Source of the DNA: Sinohyriopsis cumingii | Taxonomy: Eukaryota; Mollusca; Bivalvia; Unionida; Unionidae | Direction: 5' to 3' | Assembly: GCA_028554795.2 (NCBI GenBank) | Contig: CM068842.1 | Coordinates: 26,508,590 to 26,572,589, forward strand | Length of the DNA stretch: 64,000 nucleotides | Shown here: positions 23,320 to 36,604 of the stretch, piece by piece | How the letters are laid out: every line of letters begins with the position of its first letter | How positions within the stretch are numbered: position 1 is the first letter of the stretch | Notes under the pieces: model-generated | The model's database searches: none | Told to the model about the DNA's origin: nothing | What the model saw: only the letters and a program-made list of their open reading frames with translations | Made by a program: the position numbers and the translations under genes

Positions 23320-24030
23320 TTCTTCACAATATCTCAAGCTGTCCACCATGTTCATTTACCAAACTTTGTGATGGCTTGCACTTGGAATAAGTGAGAACCC
23401 TATTGATTTAGGGTCAAAAGCTCTAAGATTAACGTCACTGTCTGAAAGTAGAAATGTTATATCTTGTGCTCTCCACCATCAACAGCTATCAGACTGGCTG
23501 CTCTGGTGGCCTAGTGGTTAGAACATCTGCCTTGGTTGTGGGAGTTTGTGGGTTCAATCCCTGGCCAAGTCATACCAAAGACTTATAAAAATGGTAGTAA
23601 CAGCTGCCTCACTAGACGCTCATCATTAAGAGGTTAGTGTTAGGACTGGTCGACCTGGTGTCAAGATAATGTGACTGGGTGGGACATCATGCTATATGTC
23701 TGCAGCATGATGCCTCAGTGCTAGACATTACTATAAATTGCCACACTGCAGACATCATAGCGATATGACTGAAATTTTCTTAAAACTATGTTAAAAATCC
23801 ATAAAACGCACACACAACTATGAGACTAGTGGATGTTATGAGCTTTATAAGAAAGAACCCTGTCGATATGGGGTCAAAATCTCTTGGGCCAAAGTCAATG
23901 TGACTGAAAGAGGAAAGGGTTTTTGCATAGTAACCCTTGTTCTCCACAATCTATAGATATGAAACTTTGTGGATGACTTGCATTTGAGGTAAAGAAGAAC
24001 TCCAGTTGATTCTGGCAGATCAAATGTGCA
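23320..24030. repeat. Decayed dispersed or tandem repeat interrupted by a SINE
   Basis: Both sides of the SINE carry the same wording: AAACTTTGTGGATGACTTGCA-like, AGGGTCAAAAGCTCT-like, AAAGTCAATGTGACTGAAAG and TTGTTCTCCACAATCTAT. So two or more related units of roughly 200 bp were present before the SINE landed. Borders are vague. Confidence 0.55.
23496..23817 (+). mobile_element. tRNA-derived SINE family 1, with target duplication
   Basis: The head is tRNA-like, with A box TGGCCTAGTGG (23507-23517) and B box GGTTCAATCCC (from 23551). The family body then runs to a CA-rich tail. Flanks are CTATCAGACT (23486-23495) and CTATGAGACT (23818-23827), a 10-bp target duplication with one change. The element was presumably made by RNA polymerase III transcription and LINE-mediated copying. 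Confidence 0.92.
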
Positions 24031-26222
24031 GTTTTGTTATGGATCATACAGATGAAGGGAAATAACTCTTCTAGATTACCTTACCTTGCCCCTAGTATGT
24101 GGATGTTTACCATGTTAAGTTTTAACTCAAAACACCCAACAACAGTTTGGTGTCCTTCCTAGAATTCATTGCAATTGTCAAGTTTTTCAAGTCATATCAA
24201 CTCTGTATGGCATCACAAAGATGAGAGTAGAACCTTGTTGAGCTTCTGGTGGCTGCCTAGATGATCACAGTCCCCATATCTGACAGCTCAATAGCCTTTG
24301 ATCCTGGCGTGAGGCATGAGGTTTATAGTTTTTGCTGGATTTGTTTGGGAAATGTTTGTCAGTATAGCAACACTCGTGTGAAAAACATCACAGTGATTGA
24401 CTTTGACGAACATTGAGACCCTGCAGTCGACATGCAGAGCAAAGCAATGTTGTATTGAAAATCCTTCACTTTTAGCTATGATTTATGTGCTTTACAACTT
24501 CAAAAATGACCATCAGTTACTATAGTTCTGATAATTTTAAATGTATAATAACACTTTTTGAAAGGAAATGATCAAAAAACCCAAAGACAACCATATATGT
24601 AATGCTCAGGACCATTTTAAGTGGCAGAAAACCTTGATTACTGTACAATTTTCTTTCCAGATTACAGCAACAATAATAAAACCATAACCACCAAAATTAA
24701 AGTTTTGCCCATTGCAGAAATTGCATGTTGCTAATGATTTGTAATTAAAGTTGGTTAAAATGTAATGCTACTACAATATTATGACTGACAGTAAGGTTTA
24801 AGATTGTTTATTATAGGAATCATACAAGGTTTGCTGTATTCAACCAAGGAAAGAGTTTGATCCTCAGGGTTCAAAGTTATTTTTCAGGTGCTCTGGAAAA
24901 CACCTGTGCAGTGTCAACCATAAATGATTATTATTTTTACTAAGTCAGTTGCTATGCATGTATTTTATATCAAATACCAACAAAAAGAGCTTTTATTACG
25001 AGAAAACTTTACTCAAACAGCATGTGAAATTATGATATTTGAATATACATTTATATGTGCCAAACCAGGCAGAAGTGGCCTAATCTTGTAAGTATTTGCA
25101 TTGATTTTGTTTGGTTGTCAATTTCAGTCACATCATAACTTCTTGCATATTTTATTAAGTACTTTCATGTGGACAAACATTTATATGGTGTAGGCTTTGG
25201 TATGGAGAACCAGAGAAGAATCACCACCTTGAAATAAAAAAACCCACTTATACTTACACATGCATTTATGAATGTATCTCAGAATTCAGATGGGTCTTAA
25301 TGTGAATTATATATATATATATATAAAAAACATTTAAATGACTTGTAACAAATTGTAAGAAATAGAAACATTTATATACTTAGTTATTAAATGTACTGGA
25401 AAATGTGTCATTTTTATTCTGGATTTGCTGTTTCTTTATTTGTTTTTCACCTTACTTCAACGAAATAGATGCAAGTTATAGTACTATCCCATCATCATTG
25501 TCTTCGTCATTGTCAGCATATATGTACACCCTCACTGAATATCAACCATTCATTCTTCCTAGGTCCTAGGCAACAGTTTGAATGGGTTTCATAAGACCCA
25601 ACCCCAAGTGATAGGGCTTCATTTGTGCATATGTGTACATTAATGTACATTCCTGGTTAAGTGTGGCATTTAGCTCAGGTCTTTGCACATTGTATAAATA
25701 CTGTTTTACCTGGAATCATCAGCTTGGTTAAGGGATGCATCTTGGTGAATAATACACCCATATCACAAATATAGGTCACTGTGACCTATATTATATGCTA
25801 GATTAACTTACTTAAATTTATGACACGGGTAGGAACCATGATGAGTATTGGGTCAGTTTCACCTGATTTTGGTTAACCTTAGGAGCATAAGCTTATTTTT
25901 CAAGCATTGTTCATGATAAAGCCATTAAACTACATTATTATATGAATCCTTAGTAGTACCTCACCCTTGCCACAAAGGAAGTTCACTGTGACCTACATTT
26001 CATATTTTACTGGTTTTCTGTTTAGCTCTGACCAACAGGCTTTTTTGCACTTTGTATATTTATGATATAGTTTGATAGTCTCATTGTGAACAGTGCTTGA
26101 GATATAAACTTAAACCACAAAATGTAACCAAAGTCTTTTAAGTGTGAGATATAATCCACAGTGATCTGCATTTGTGATCATGGTGTAGTACTCACCAAAA
26201 TGCATCCCCTCAATAAGATTCA

Positions 26223-26254
26223 TGTATGTATGTATGTATGTATGTATGTATGTA
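26223..26254. repeat. (ATGT)n microsatellite
   Basis: About eight perfect 4-bp units shortly before exon 9. Confidence 0.97.
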
Positions 26255-26347
26255 GTGTTAAGACTCTGCTTTGAATATCTTCTTTCATGTATAATTTTAT
26301 TGTTCTTAGTTTTGATGTAGTATTCCTGAAATCCTTGTATATTTCAG

Positions 26348-26495
26348 GAGACGACAGAGCCAAAGGCCAGGACCAAACTCAGTCTTACAGGACCTTGTAG
26401 AGGATGAAGAACTGGGAAGCCATGAACATAGACCTCCTCATGTTGCTCTCCTCAGCCAACTCTTCCAGTTCATTGGAAGTGACCCAGAAAAAGCT
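26348..26495 (+). CDS. HECTD4: HECTD4-like exon 9 of window
   Basis: Acceptor ATATTTCAG and donor GTAGGT. After the split Arg codon it reads RRQSQRPGPNSVLQDLVEDE, then a hydrophobic helix LLSQLFQFIGSDPEKA, ending in phase 0. The basic/Pro-rich start looks like a flexible loop before the next helix. Confidence 0.85.
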
Positions 26496-28503
26496 GTAGG
26501 TTGCATTTTATTGAAATTCTGCTCAAATTTGGAACTCTAGAGATCTGTATGATACATTGAAACCAGTTTTTAAGAATACAACCTCAGTAAACCAAAATCT
26601 CTTTGAAGGAATAAAAGGGAAATGTCTGTAAGGGACCATACCCTCTACTAAGTTCTGTTGATTCATCCATGGTTTCCTGTGGTGAAGATTTTATATATCT
26701 AAATATAAACAATCTGTCATATCTGATAGGAAAGAAGGAAATAAGCATCATTTTTAGGTTTTTCACCCAGGCTATTGGAGCCACTGCAAACTTTGATAGG
26801 GCATGTCTTAAGAAAAACACACACACACACACACTTCTCTCCAGCAAATTTTCTATATAAATGTCCTGTATGTAATTGTCACTTGGCTTTTGCAGTCAGT
26901 GGTCAGGTGTTTACTGAGCAAACTGTGGTTTCTTCCTGCCGTAAGTGGTCACTAGAGTGTATCTACAGTGACCTCTCAGTCTTTTGTTTCATGAAAAAGT
27001 TATTGTTTAGATAAAAGAATATCATTTGAATCGATGTGCAGATATTTCTTATCTCTCATGCACTCACCATATTCCAGTCATTTTCATAGTTCATCTCAAA
27101 GGCTCAATATGTCAGATTTAAAAGCAAGGAACTTTTGGCTTCTAGGGTAGATCTCCAAAGCAGTTCACTGAATAGATTTTGGCAGAAGTAGTAGTGTTAT
27201 CGCAGCAGACATGGAAGTCACCTTTTGTGTCAGTGTGGCAGGCATAGTTGGATATCTTCATCTATTTGCCTTTGAATTAAAACTACCTGTGATGAAAAAA
27301 GAAAACGTTTGTCTTTGAAAAGAGATACAAGTTACAATCCTTTTTATTAAGGTCAGGATCATTCATTATGTAAAATTTCTCTGTAAAGCATACATGACAA
27401 CCATTATTACACTTTTTTCACCTAATTACATCTTACGTTTGCTTGTTTATGGATAATGCTTTTTCAAGCATGAAAAAATAAGAATAAAAAGTGTGGTTGT
27501 CATTATTATTATCATCTCTTTAAATCTGAGAATATTCTTAAAAAGATGACTGCTTCATAAGAATAGTGTCACATGGTTTCTATTTACAGCAACTGTGTAG
27601 GACACATTTCCAAGAAAACAAATGGATTTCTTCAATTTTAAACTTTTCCTCACAAATTCATTAATTAATAAAATAGTTAATTAGTGGACCAGTCTATACA
27701 TTTAAGAAAATGATGCCAGATGTTAATGTTGTGACTTTTGGATGTTATGACTGAAAATGTTAGAGCAGTTGGATCTTTTCAAACTTTGACATGTCAGGTG
27801 AAAAAAGGAGAACATAAAAGTAATGTAATAGAGCACTTGGAATGAGCACATGTCATACTCATTGCAGAATTCATGACATCACGATCATTCAGCAAGAGTT
27901 ACACATGTGGACTAGTTAAAGTGAGTGCTGAATATAAGTAATTTGTCATTATATTTTGTGTTTGTATTCTTGTTCTAATTAACATGAATTTTGTTCATTT
28001 GTGACAAGAATTTTGACCAGCTGCAGAACCAGGTTGGTAGCAAAAATATATCTACATTTTTCATAGCGTACTGTAACTATTTCATGTAATACATAGATTA
28101 CACTTTTGTTTGCCCAAATTAGGCTTTTTTGCCACTTATATTAACAACAGTTATGCTTATACCTCTGTGGTGGGGTGGGGATGGGATGTATAGTAAAGGC
28201 ATGTGAAGTTTCAGTTCATGGATCACCAAAAATAGCCATCTATGTCATCTTTTGATTTCCTGTTTATCTCAGGCTTCTCACATAAGGTGACTCTCTTTTT
28301 TATCTCCGCATGTTGATCAACTGACTAATAAAAAATATTTTAAAGCGTGAACAAACTAAGATCGTGATTGTTTTAAGTCAATATGTTGATTTCATTTATA
28401 AGATGGATTAAAGTGACCAGTATACAGTAATTTTGTGTGCAACGTAAATTTTGGATAGAACAAAAAACCCAAATATTTTATGGTTTGTTACATAGTGCAC
28501 ATT

Positions 28504-29135
28504 AAACAATCTTGATAGTGTAATAATAATAATGATAATGATATTCAATCATAAACAATCTTGATAGTGTAATAATAATGATAATGATATTCAATCATAA
28601 ACAATCTTGATAGTGTAATAATAATAATGACAATGATATTCAATCATAAACAATCTTGATAGTGTAATAATAATAATGATAATGATATTCAATCATAAAC
28701 AATCTTGATAGTGTAATAATAATAATGATAATGATATTCAGTCATAAACAATCTTGATAGTGTAATAATAATAATGATAGTGATATTCAATCATAAACAA
28801 TCTTGATAGTGTAATAATAATAATGATAATGATATTCAGTCATAAACAGTCTTGATAGTGTAATAATAATAATGACAATGATATTCAATCATAAACAATC
28901 TTGATAGTGTAATAATAATAATGATAATGATATTCAGTCATAAACAATCTTGATAGTGTAATAATAATAATGATAGTGATATTCAATCATAAACAATCTT
29001 GATAGTGTAATAATAATAATGATAATGATATTCAGTCATAAACAATCTTGATAGTGTAATAATAATAATGATAATGATATTCAATCATAAACAATCTTGA
29101 TAGTTTAATAATAATAATGATAATGATATTCAATG
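28504..29135. repeat. 49-bp minisatellite, about 13 units
   Basis: The unit begins AAACAATCTTGATAGTG, passes through (TAA)n and TGATAATGATATTCA, and repeats every 49 bp (46 in one unit that lost a triplet). Units are nearly identical. Variants such as GATAGTG versus GATAATG and CAATC versus CAGTC recur in a pattern, suggesting multi-unit duplication. Confidence 0.97.
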
Positions 29136-29713
29136 CATGGTATTTGTTCAAAGACCAATTTTGAAGGTGAACCAGTGTACAGAAATCACCTATGTGCAAA
29201 GGCTAATTTTACCTTTTCCCATGGGTGGCTGCTTTTGACAGGTTTGACAATGTACATTTGTACATATGCTCTCAGAAACAGTTGAAATTGCTGTTCATTG
29301 TTAATTGGAAATTTTCAGTCCATTTTCTTTCGAAATCTCCTTAACATTAAAATAGTTTTCAGATCCTAAATTAACTTTTTAATAAAACTGATTCTGTGAA
29401 CCAAAAACCTCCCAAGCCTAAAATTCTAGTTTGATCTTGAGAAGTTTTGATATCAGATCATCATTATATTCATGAATAATCTACATCATTGCAATACAGC
29501 TGGCTGGAGATATAACCAGAGTGGAGAATCTTGAAACTTCGAAGATCTTATTTTATTTCAGTCAAAATTACAGACTCAAATTTTGGACCAGAGCTTTAGC
29601 TTCTCTTCATCTTAGATGTTTAAAAACTATGGTCAAGCTTCTGGTCATTTGGTCCTATGGTATGGTTCCAAATTTTAGATACTGAACATTTTCCAGTTTC
29701 TTTCTATATCATT

Positions 29714-31800
29714 TCCTTGATAACTTGCAAACTTGCTTATGATGTGTGGATCCCTTTTTTATAAAACAGAAAATACCCCCAAGATAGACTCCTATTTATT
29801 GAATGTGAAGAAAATTTGAATCAAAATTGGTAAATATGACCTTGATATGTTGCTCGTTTATCTAGTGAAAAATGAGAAAAAAGAACTAGTAATAAAAAGT
29901 TCTAAGTGGCACAGAGTTCAAATTCTGATGAAATCGTAATGGAAGATGATGTTGTAACTTGCATAGTGCTGTTATGTCAACAGTTTCTTGTTGAATCACA
30001 TAAAATATTATTCCAGTTTTAAATTCTGTATAAATTTCAGAGAAGGTCTTTGTCCAAGAATTTTTTCCAGTGAAAAGAATCACTTGAATTCAAAATAATT
30101 TGAAGAAAATAAAATAATTAGACCAAACTGGTCACAACATAAAACAACTTGACTTTTCAAGTGTTAAGCATAATTGACTAAATTCTTATCATAAAATGAG
30201 TTATAAGACTAACTAAAATGCAAAACATATGCCTGGATAGGGGTCAAGAGTTCATCTTTCCAGAAGGAAAAGAAGTTTGTTACATGATAATTATCATGTC
30301 GTCCAGGTATTGCCTTGACTTAATAATTCTTACCCTGAGAAAGAATTTTAAAAAATTTGAAAAACGTTGTTTACCAAATCTGTCACTGATTCTGAATCAA
30401 GGTCAGAAACTAGGTGCAGTGTTTCTATTATTAGGTGTTTATCAATGAAATAAAACAAATACAAAAATCAAACAGAACTGAACTGAATTTCTGGACAATG
30501 TCAAGTCCAGTAAACAATATTACATTACAGTAGCATTTAATAGAATAGAAATGAATTAAAACTAACAAACAAATAATTAAATTACATATACATAACACAA
30601 TATAATGAAAAAAATCTCAACTTTTAATAAGAAGTCACGTATTTTGTTAAATTTTCATTCCAAGCAGCATTCTGAACACACTGTAAATAATAATATTTAA
30701 TGAACATTTGAACAATGAAACTGTCACTAATGCCTACTGGTGGCAAGACTTTATTAATTTTGTAAAGCGAAATTCTTGCTTTAGCTCTATCTTTAGTTTC
30801 AATGTAATATGCTCTTTTGTATTCCAATATGTACAGTGTCAGTCTGCCAGCATAGCTTTGTCTGCAAGCATTACTCAGTGAACCTCATTGTGTGTTTTTT
30901 TTTATCTGTGACTTGCTGAAGTATTAGTTGTATTGTTACAATCAATTAAAAGCAGACCGCATTGTATTATCATGTTATGTCTTTTGTAAAAAAAATTAAG
31001 GGGATGGAAAAAAAAAAAAATAGAAGGCATGCAAATACTACCTGTCTGTGATCTTGTGGTCAGTGTCAAGTCAACTCATTTCATTTGATCAGTTGAGCAG
31101 TCATAAATATTTCATAATATCATTAAAATACCTTAAATTAGCCTACTCATTCACAGATGTGATCAAAGATATCAAAGTAACCAAGCACAATGATTAAGTA
31201 CAGGGTGATAAAAAGGAATTTGTTTCACAGATAGGGTTTATTATGGGTAAGCGAGTTCCAAAGTTTGAACTTTAATTTCCTGAATTGGCACTCTGATTTC
31301 CTCAAGGATAAGAACTATTACTTGCAATAAAATCCTGGCATCAGTATTTTACTATTAGAAAAAAATAATTTATAAATTGAATTTCAACACTTAGTTGTTT
31401 CACAAAATAAATGTCCCTAGCTTTTAAAGAAAAGGAATCATGTTTGTTGTGAATCAGTAAAAAACAGTGTTGTAATGCATGATGTTTGGTATCCTGAAAA
31501 TAAAGGTAATTAATACAAAAACGCAAACAACTTCATTAGAGAAGCTTTTTATTGATAATTATTCCCAATGTAATTATAAAACAAGTATTCACTAAAACAA
31601 GTATTCACTAAAACAAGTAGTCAGCTATTAAACAGCAATGTTACACTCCATTTTAACCCCGATCTTTCTTAATCAATGTCCAGCAGGAAATGGCATGCCC
31701 TTAATTTGTTTTATAGGGTTTTTGGTAACTCATGCCCTCACTTATAGTGCAGTCTTTGTTTTTGGACCCCTGTTGTTTGCAAGTTATTGAAGAAGAGGTG
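29714..31800 (+). repeat. Unclassified ~2-kb repeat family, copy A
   Basis: It aligns with copy B (56279-58216) in the same direction over most of its length. Shared blocks include AATACCCCCAAGATAGACTCC-like sequence near the left end, AAGGCATGCAAAT, GTGATCAAAGATA and CACTTATAGTGCAGTCT near the right end. The two ends of the family are roughly inverted (CCTTGATAACTTGC left, GCAAGTTATTGA right), which suggests a DNA transposon. Copy A has about 0.7 kb (around 29890-30600) that copy B lacks. I recognise no transposase on either strand. Confidence 0.7.
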
Positions 31801-32346
31801 TATCATTTTTTAATCTCAAACATTTTTCACCATTCTAGTTGGAGAAGATCATTTTGATTCATGTTGATATATAGCCTTTCTAATTTTATCTTTTTCTCAC
31901 TTGCTTTTCTCACTTCAAATATGATACATAGGTGTCATTCTAGCATTACCAAAAGCATTATAAGTAATTATTCAGGTTTGTTTTAATTTTTTTCTGTGTG
32001 GTCATAAGTCTCAAACAATGGGAGCAATCATGCTTGAAATGTAGAATCAATCGGTAATGATTTTCTCTGCACTCCTACTCTCCACTGCTTTTGACAAACA
32101 GGCAAGGTCAATCTCCATAAAATATCCTGTCATGTCTTGGGTAAAAACAGTTTATTGTCATATGTTCCTGACATTCAAACCAGGTCAAGTTCCTTTGAAA
32201 ATTATGGTTACGTTTGAGTACAAGTTTCTATATGGTCATAAGCCCTGATCCCTTATAGGGATGGATGTTGTATTAGAATTAGAGAGTCAGTACCCACTAC
32301 CCTGAATCATACAATATTTTTATAAAGTGACATTGGTTTTACTCAG

Positions 32347-32513
32347 GTTTCATCTGAAGACTTCTTGAAGGCAGCTCAGTTGAGGTGGAAACGAGGAAAC
32401 ACAAGGAAACAAGCTCTAATTCACATGAAGGAGCTATTATCTGCTGCTGCACGGGTTGGGGGAGCCACTCATCTTGTTGCTGCGGTCACGTCTGTTTTGC
32501 GGCATGGTCCAAG
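32347..32513 (+). CDS. HECTD4: HECTD4-like exon 10 of window
   Basis: Acceptor TTTTACTCAG and donor GTATTG (weak). It reads VSSEDFLKAAQLRWKRGNTR, then KQALIHMKELLSAAARVGGA and AAVTSVLRHGP with a split Arg codon. It is strongly helical with an Ala/Leu pattern of armadillo type. Incoming phase 0 and outgoing phase 2 agree with the neighbours. Confidence 0.87.
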
Positions 32514-33168
32514 GTATTGTATTAACTCCCAAAACTAACATATCATTACAGTCAGGTCTGTCTGCTAATGTCATCACTATGGTTTGCAGAAACAGGGCCT
32601 TTAGGGGACATATGGCATTTATATAGAAGTCAGTTTATACTAAGGTATGTATAGATGGGGCTTATTTTGCCTGACCATTATAGATGACTGTCTGGTATAA
32701 AGAGGTGATCACCCAAACATGTTTGACTGTATTGTTTTATACAAGAAACTTTAAAAGCTGTGAATGCCAGGGACCCAGGTTTTATTACCTCCCGTTAATA
32801 GCCATACATAAGTATCATTATCTGGCAGTGACATTGGCAACAGTGAAGTCATTATCATCAGTTCGGGTATTCAAATGAAACTTTATTGTATGGCTGCAAC
32901 ATTTACAAGTGCAAACAGCTTAATTTAGTATGCTGTTTGCACATGTTTAAAAAGTTGGTAACCATGTGAACAAACATGCTCGTGGCTGTCTGTCAGTGAT
33001 GCAGGGATTATTGTTACAATTAAATGATGTATTTGCACATCTCTGCTTAATTGGACTGTTAAATACAATTGTTTTGTGAATTCTTTTCTCATAAGTATTA
33101 TGACTTCTACATCAATTGTGGCATCCCCTAGAAATAAGCTAAAGTTGATGAGAGTTGGTCTTCCATTG

Positions 33169-33480
33169 TGCTCCGGTGGCCTAGTGGTTAGAGCATCCGC
33201 CATGGATTTGGGAGGTCGTGGGTTCAATTCCCAGTCGAGTCATACCAAAGACTTACAAAAGTGGTACAACAGCTGCCTCGCTTGGCACTCAGCATTAAGA
33301 GGTTAGTGTTAGGACTGGTCGACCTGGTGTCAGGATAATGTGACTGGGTGGGACATCATGCTTCATGTCTGCTGCATGATGCCCCAGTGCTAGACATCAC
33401 TATAAACTGCCACACTGCAGACATCATAGTGATATGACTGAAACATTGTTAAAGCTATATTGAAAATCCAAATCACACAC
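33169..33480 (+). mobile_element. tRNA-derived SINE family 1, best-kept head
   Basis: A box TGGCCTAGTGG at 33177-33187 and B box GGTTCAATTCC at 33221-33231, about 34 bp apart as in tRNA genes. It is followed by the family body and a CACAC tail. The sequence after the head does not fold as a tRNA gene end, so it is a SINE and not a functional tRNA. A clear target duplication was not found. Confidence 0.9.
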
Positions 33481-33509
33481 ATTCTAAGGATTATCTCCTA
33501 TCTGTGCAT

Positions 33510-34290
33510 GATATGTGTGTCTGCATCACATACTGTGATGTGCAGGCAGATCATGGTGCATGCTGTTAACTTGTAATCACAGATAGAACAGTGTAGACAC
33601 AAATCATCGTCACATACTATAATGTTCTGGCAGAGCAAGTTATATGCTGTTTTATTAAAATCTTGAATAGAACAAACAGTGTAGACACAGATGTGCATCC
33701 GTTTCGCATATTATAATGCATTGGTAGATCATGAGTATGCTTTTCTCCAGAAATCACAAATAGAACAATGTAGACTCAGATCAGCATCACATACTGTAAT
33801 GTTTTGGCAGATCAGGGTGAATGCTGTTCATCTCAAATCAAACAATGTTGACACAAATATGCATTGTATACTATAATGTGCTTCCAGCAAAGGGTGTATG
33901 CTGTTCATTTGAAAGCACAAATAGAACATAGCATAGACAAATCTGTATTGCATACTATAATGTTCTGGCATCTCAGGGTGGATGCTGATCATTTCAAATC
34001 ACAAATAGAACAGTGTAGACTTGGATCTGCATAACATATTGTACTGTGCTGGCAGATCAGGTGTATGCTTTCACTTGAAATCACAATAGAATTTACAGTG
34101 TGGACACAAATCTGCATTGCATACTATAATGTGCTGGCAGCTGAATGTGTATGTTCATTTGAAATCACAAATAAAACAATGTAGACTCAAATCTGCATTG
34201 CATACTATAATGTGCTGGAGGGTGCATACTGTTCACTTGAAATCACAAAAAGAACAATGTTGACATAGATCTACTGTCATGTAAGTAACA
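33510..34290. repeat. Degenerate ~85-92-bp tandem array
   Basis: About nine diverged units share ATAGAACAGTGTAGACA, CTGCATTGCATACTATAATG and GTGCTGGCAGATCAGGGTG. It runs almost directly into the next minisatellite, but the two unit sequences are unrelated. Confidence 0.88.
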
Positions 34291-34303
34291 AGCAGATATA
34301 GGT

Positions 34304-36590
34304 TTAAGCTTTTCCCATTTAAATCCATGTTATGCATTAGCATTGATAAGACATGTTCCCATTTAAATCCATGTTATGCATTAGCATTAATAGGACATGT
34401 TCCATTTTAAATCCATGTTACTCATTAGCATTGATAAGACATGTTCCCATTTAAATCCATGTTATGCATTAGCATTGATAAGACATGTTCCCATTTAAAT
34501 CCATGTTATTCATTAGCATTGATAAGACATGTTCCCATTTAAATCCATGTTATTCATTAGCATGGATAGGATATGTATCCATTTAGATCCATGTTATTCA
34601 TTAGCATGGATTGGACATGTTCCATTTTAGATCCATGTTATTCATTAGCATGGATAGGATATGTATTCATTTTAAATCCATGTTATTCATTAGCATAGAT
34701 AGGATATGTGTCCATTTAGATCCATGTTATTCGTTAGCATGGATAGGATATGTATCCATTTAGATCCATGTTATTCATTAGCATGGATAGGATATGTATC
34801 CATTTAGATCCATGTTATTCATTAGCATGGATAGGATATGTATCCATTTAGATCCATGTTATTCATTAGCATGGATAGGACATGTATCCATTTAGATCTG
34901 TGTTATCATTAGCATGGATAGGATATGTATCCATTTAGATCCATGTTATTCATTAGCATTGATAGGACATGTACCCATTTAGATCCATGTTATGCATTAG
35001 CATTGATAGGACATGTTCCCATTTAGATCCATGTTATCATTAGCATGGATAGGATATGTATCCATTTAGATCTATGTTATGCATTAGCATTGATAGGACA
35101 TGTTCCATTTTAGATCCATGTTTTGCATTAGCATTGATAGGACATGTTCCATTTTAGATCCATGTTTTGCATTAGCATTGATAGGACATGTTCCATTTAG
35201 ATCCATGTTATGCATTGGCATTGATAGGACATCTTCCCATTTAAATCCATGTTATGCATTAGCATTGATAGGACATGTTCCATTTTAGATCCATGTTTTG
35301 CATTAGCATTGATAGGACATGTTCCCATTTAGATCCATGTTATCATTAGCATGGATAGGATATATATCCATTTAGATCTATGTTATGCATTAGCATTGAT
35401 AGGACATGTTCCATTTTAGATCCATGTTTTGCATTAGCATTGATAGGACATGTTCCATTTTAGATCCATGTTTTGCATTAGCATTGATAGGACATGTTCC
35501 ATTTAGATCCATGTTATGCATTGGCATTGATAGGACATCTTCCCATTTAAATCCATGTTATGCATTAGCATTGATAGGACATGTTCCATTTTAGATCCAT
35601 GTTTTGCATTAGCATTGATAGGACATGTTCCATTTAGATCCATGTTATGCATTAGCATTAATAGGACATGTTCCCATTTAAATCAGTGTTATGCATTAGC
35701 ATTAATAGGACATGTTCCATTTTAGATCCATGTTTTGCATTAGCATTGATAGGACATGTTCCATTTAGATCCATGTTATGCATTAGCATTAATAGGACAT
35801 GTTCCCATTTAGATCCATGTTATGCATTAGCATTAATAGGACATGTTCCAGTTTAGATCCATGTTATGTATTAGCATTGATAAGACATGTTCCCATTTAA
35901 ATCCATGTTATTCATTAGCATTGATAAGACATGTTCCCATTTAAATCCATGTTATTCATTAGCATGGATAGGATGTGTATCCATTTTAGATCTATGTTAT
36001 TCATTAGCATGGATAGGATATGTATCCATTTTAGATCCATGTTATTCATTAGCATGGATAGGATATGTATCCATTTAGATCCATGTTTTGCATTAGCATT
36101 AATAGGACATGTTTCATTTAGATCCATGTTATGCATTAGCATTGATAGGACATGTTCCATTTAGATCCATGTTATGCATTGGCATTGATAGGACATCTTC
36201 CCATTTAAATCCATGTTATGCATTAGCGTTGATAGGACATGTTCCATTTTAGATCCATGTTTTGCATTAGCATTGATAGGACATGTTCCATTTAGATCCA
36301 TGTTATGCATTAGCATTAATAGGACATGTTCCCATTTAAATCAGTGTTATGCATTAGCATTAATAGGACATGTTCCATTTTAGATCCATGTTTTGCATTA
36401 TCATTGATAGGACATGTTCCATTTAGATCCATGTTATGCATTAGCATTAATAGGACATGTTCCCATTTAGATCCATGTTATGCATTAGCACTGATAGGAC
36501 TTGTTCCATTTAGATCCATGTTATGCATTAGCATTGATAGGACATGTTTCATTTTAGATCCATGTTATGCATTAGCATTAATAAAACATG
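34304..36590. repeat. ~43-46-bp minisatellite, about 50 units, ending at exon 11
   Basis: The unit reads roughly CCATTTAGATCCATGTTATG, CATTAGCATTGATAGG, ACATGTTC. Left units favour GGATAGGATATGTAT, right units GATAGGACATGTTC, so the array has domains. A block of about 306 bp is repeated almost exactly (from about 35100 and again from about 35406). Another stretch near 35668 recurs near 36326. Long open frames through it are an effect of the unit and are not genes. Confidence 0.97.
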
Positions 36591-36604
36591 CTTTTTTATC
36601 ACAG

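Larger units (their letters stand above)
23086..26347. other. Intron 8
   Basis: Holds a decayed dispersed repeat interrupted by SINE family 1 (23320-24030), a short AT run at about 25308-25324 and an ATGT microsatellite at 26223-26254. The motif GGGAAATAACTC, common in molluscan DNA, occurs at 24058. No exon seen. Confidence 0.65.
26496..32346. other. Intron 9
   Basis: Holds a short CA run (26816-26834), the 49-bp minisatellite (28504-29135) and copy A of the unclassified ~2-kb repeat (29714-31800). The rest is AT-rich intron without recognised exons. Confidence 0.65.
32514..36604. other. Intron 10
   Basis: About 0.65 kb of plain intron, then SINE family 1 (33169-33480), an ~85-92-bp degenerate array (33510-34290) and a 2.3-kb minisatellite that ends about 14 bp before the next exon. 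Confidence 0.75.

Noticed and set aside
33169..33260. tRNA gene (A and B box with tRNA-like spacing)
   Set aside because: It is the head of SINE family 1; the 3' half of a tRNA is not kept and the same body follows in three copies.
34304..36590. Regular short repeats that could suggest a CRISPR array
   Set aside because: Units are head to tail without unique spacers, inside an intron of an animal gene.
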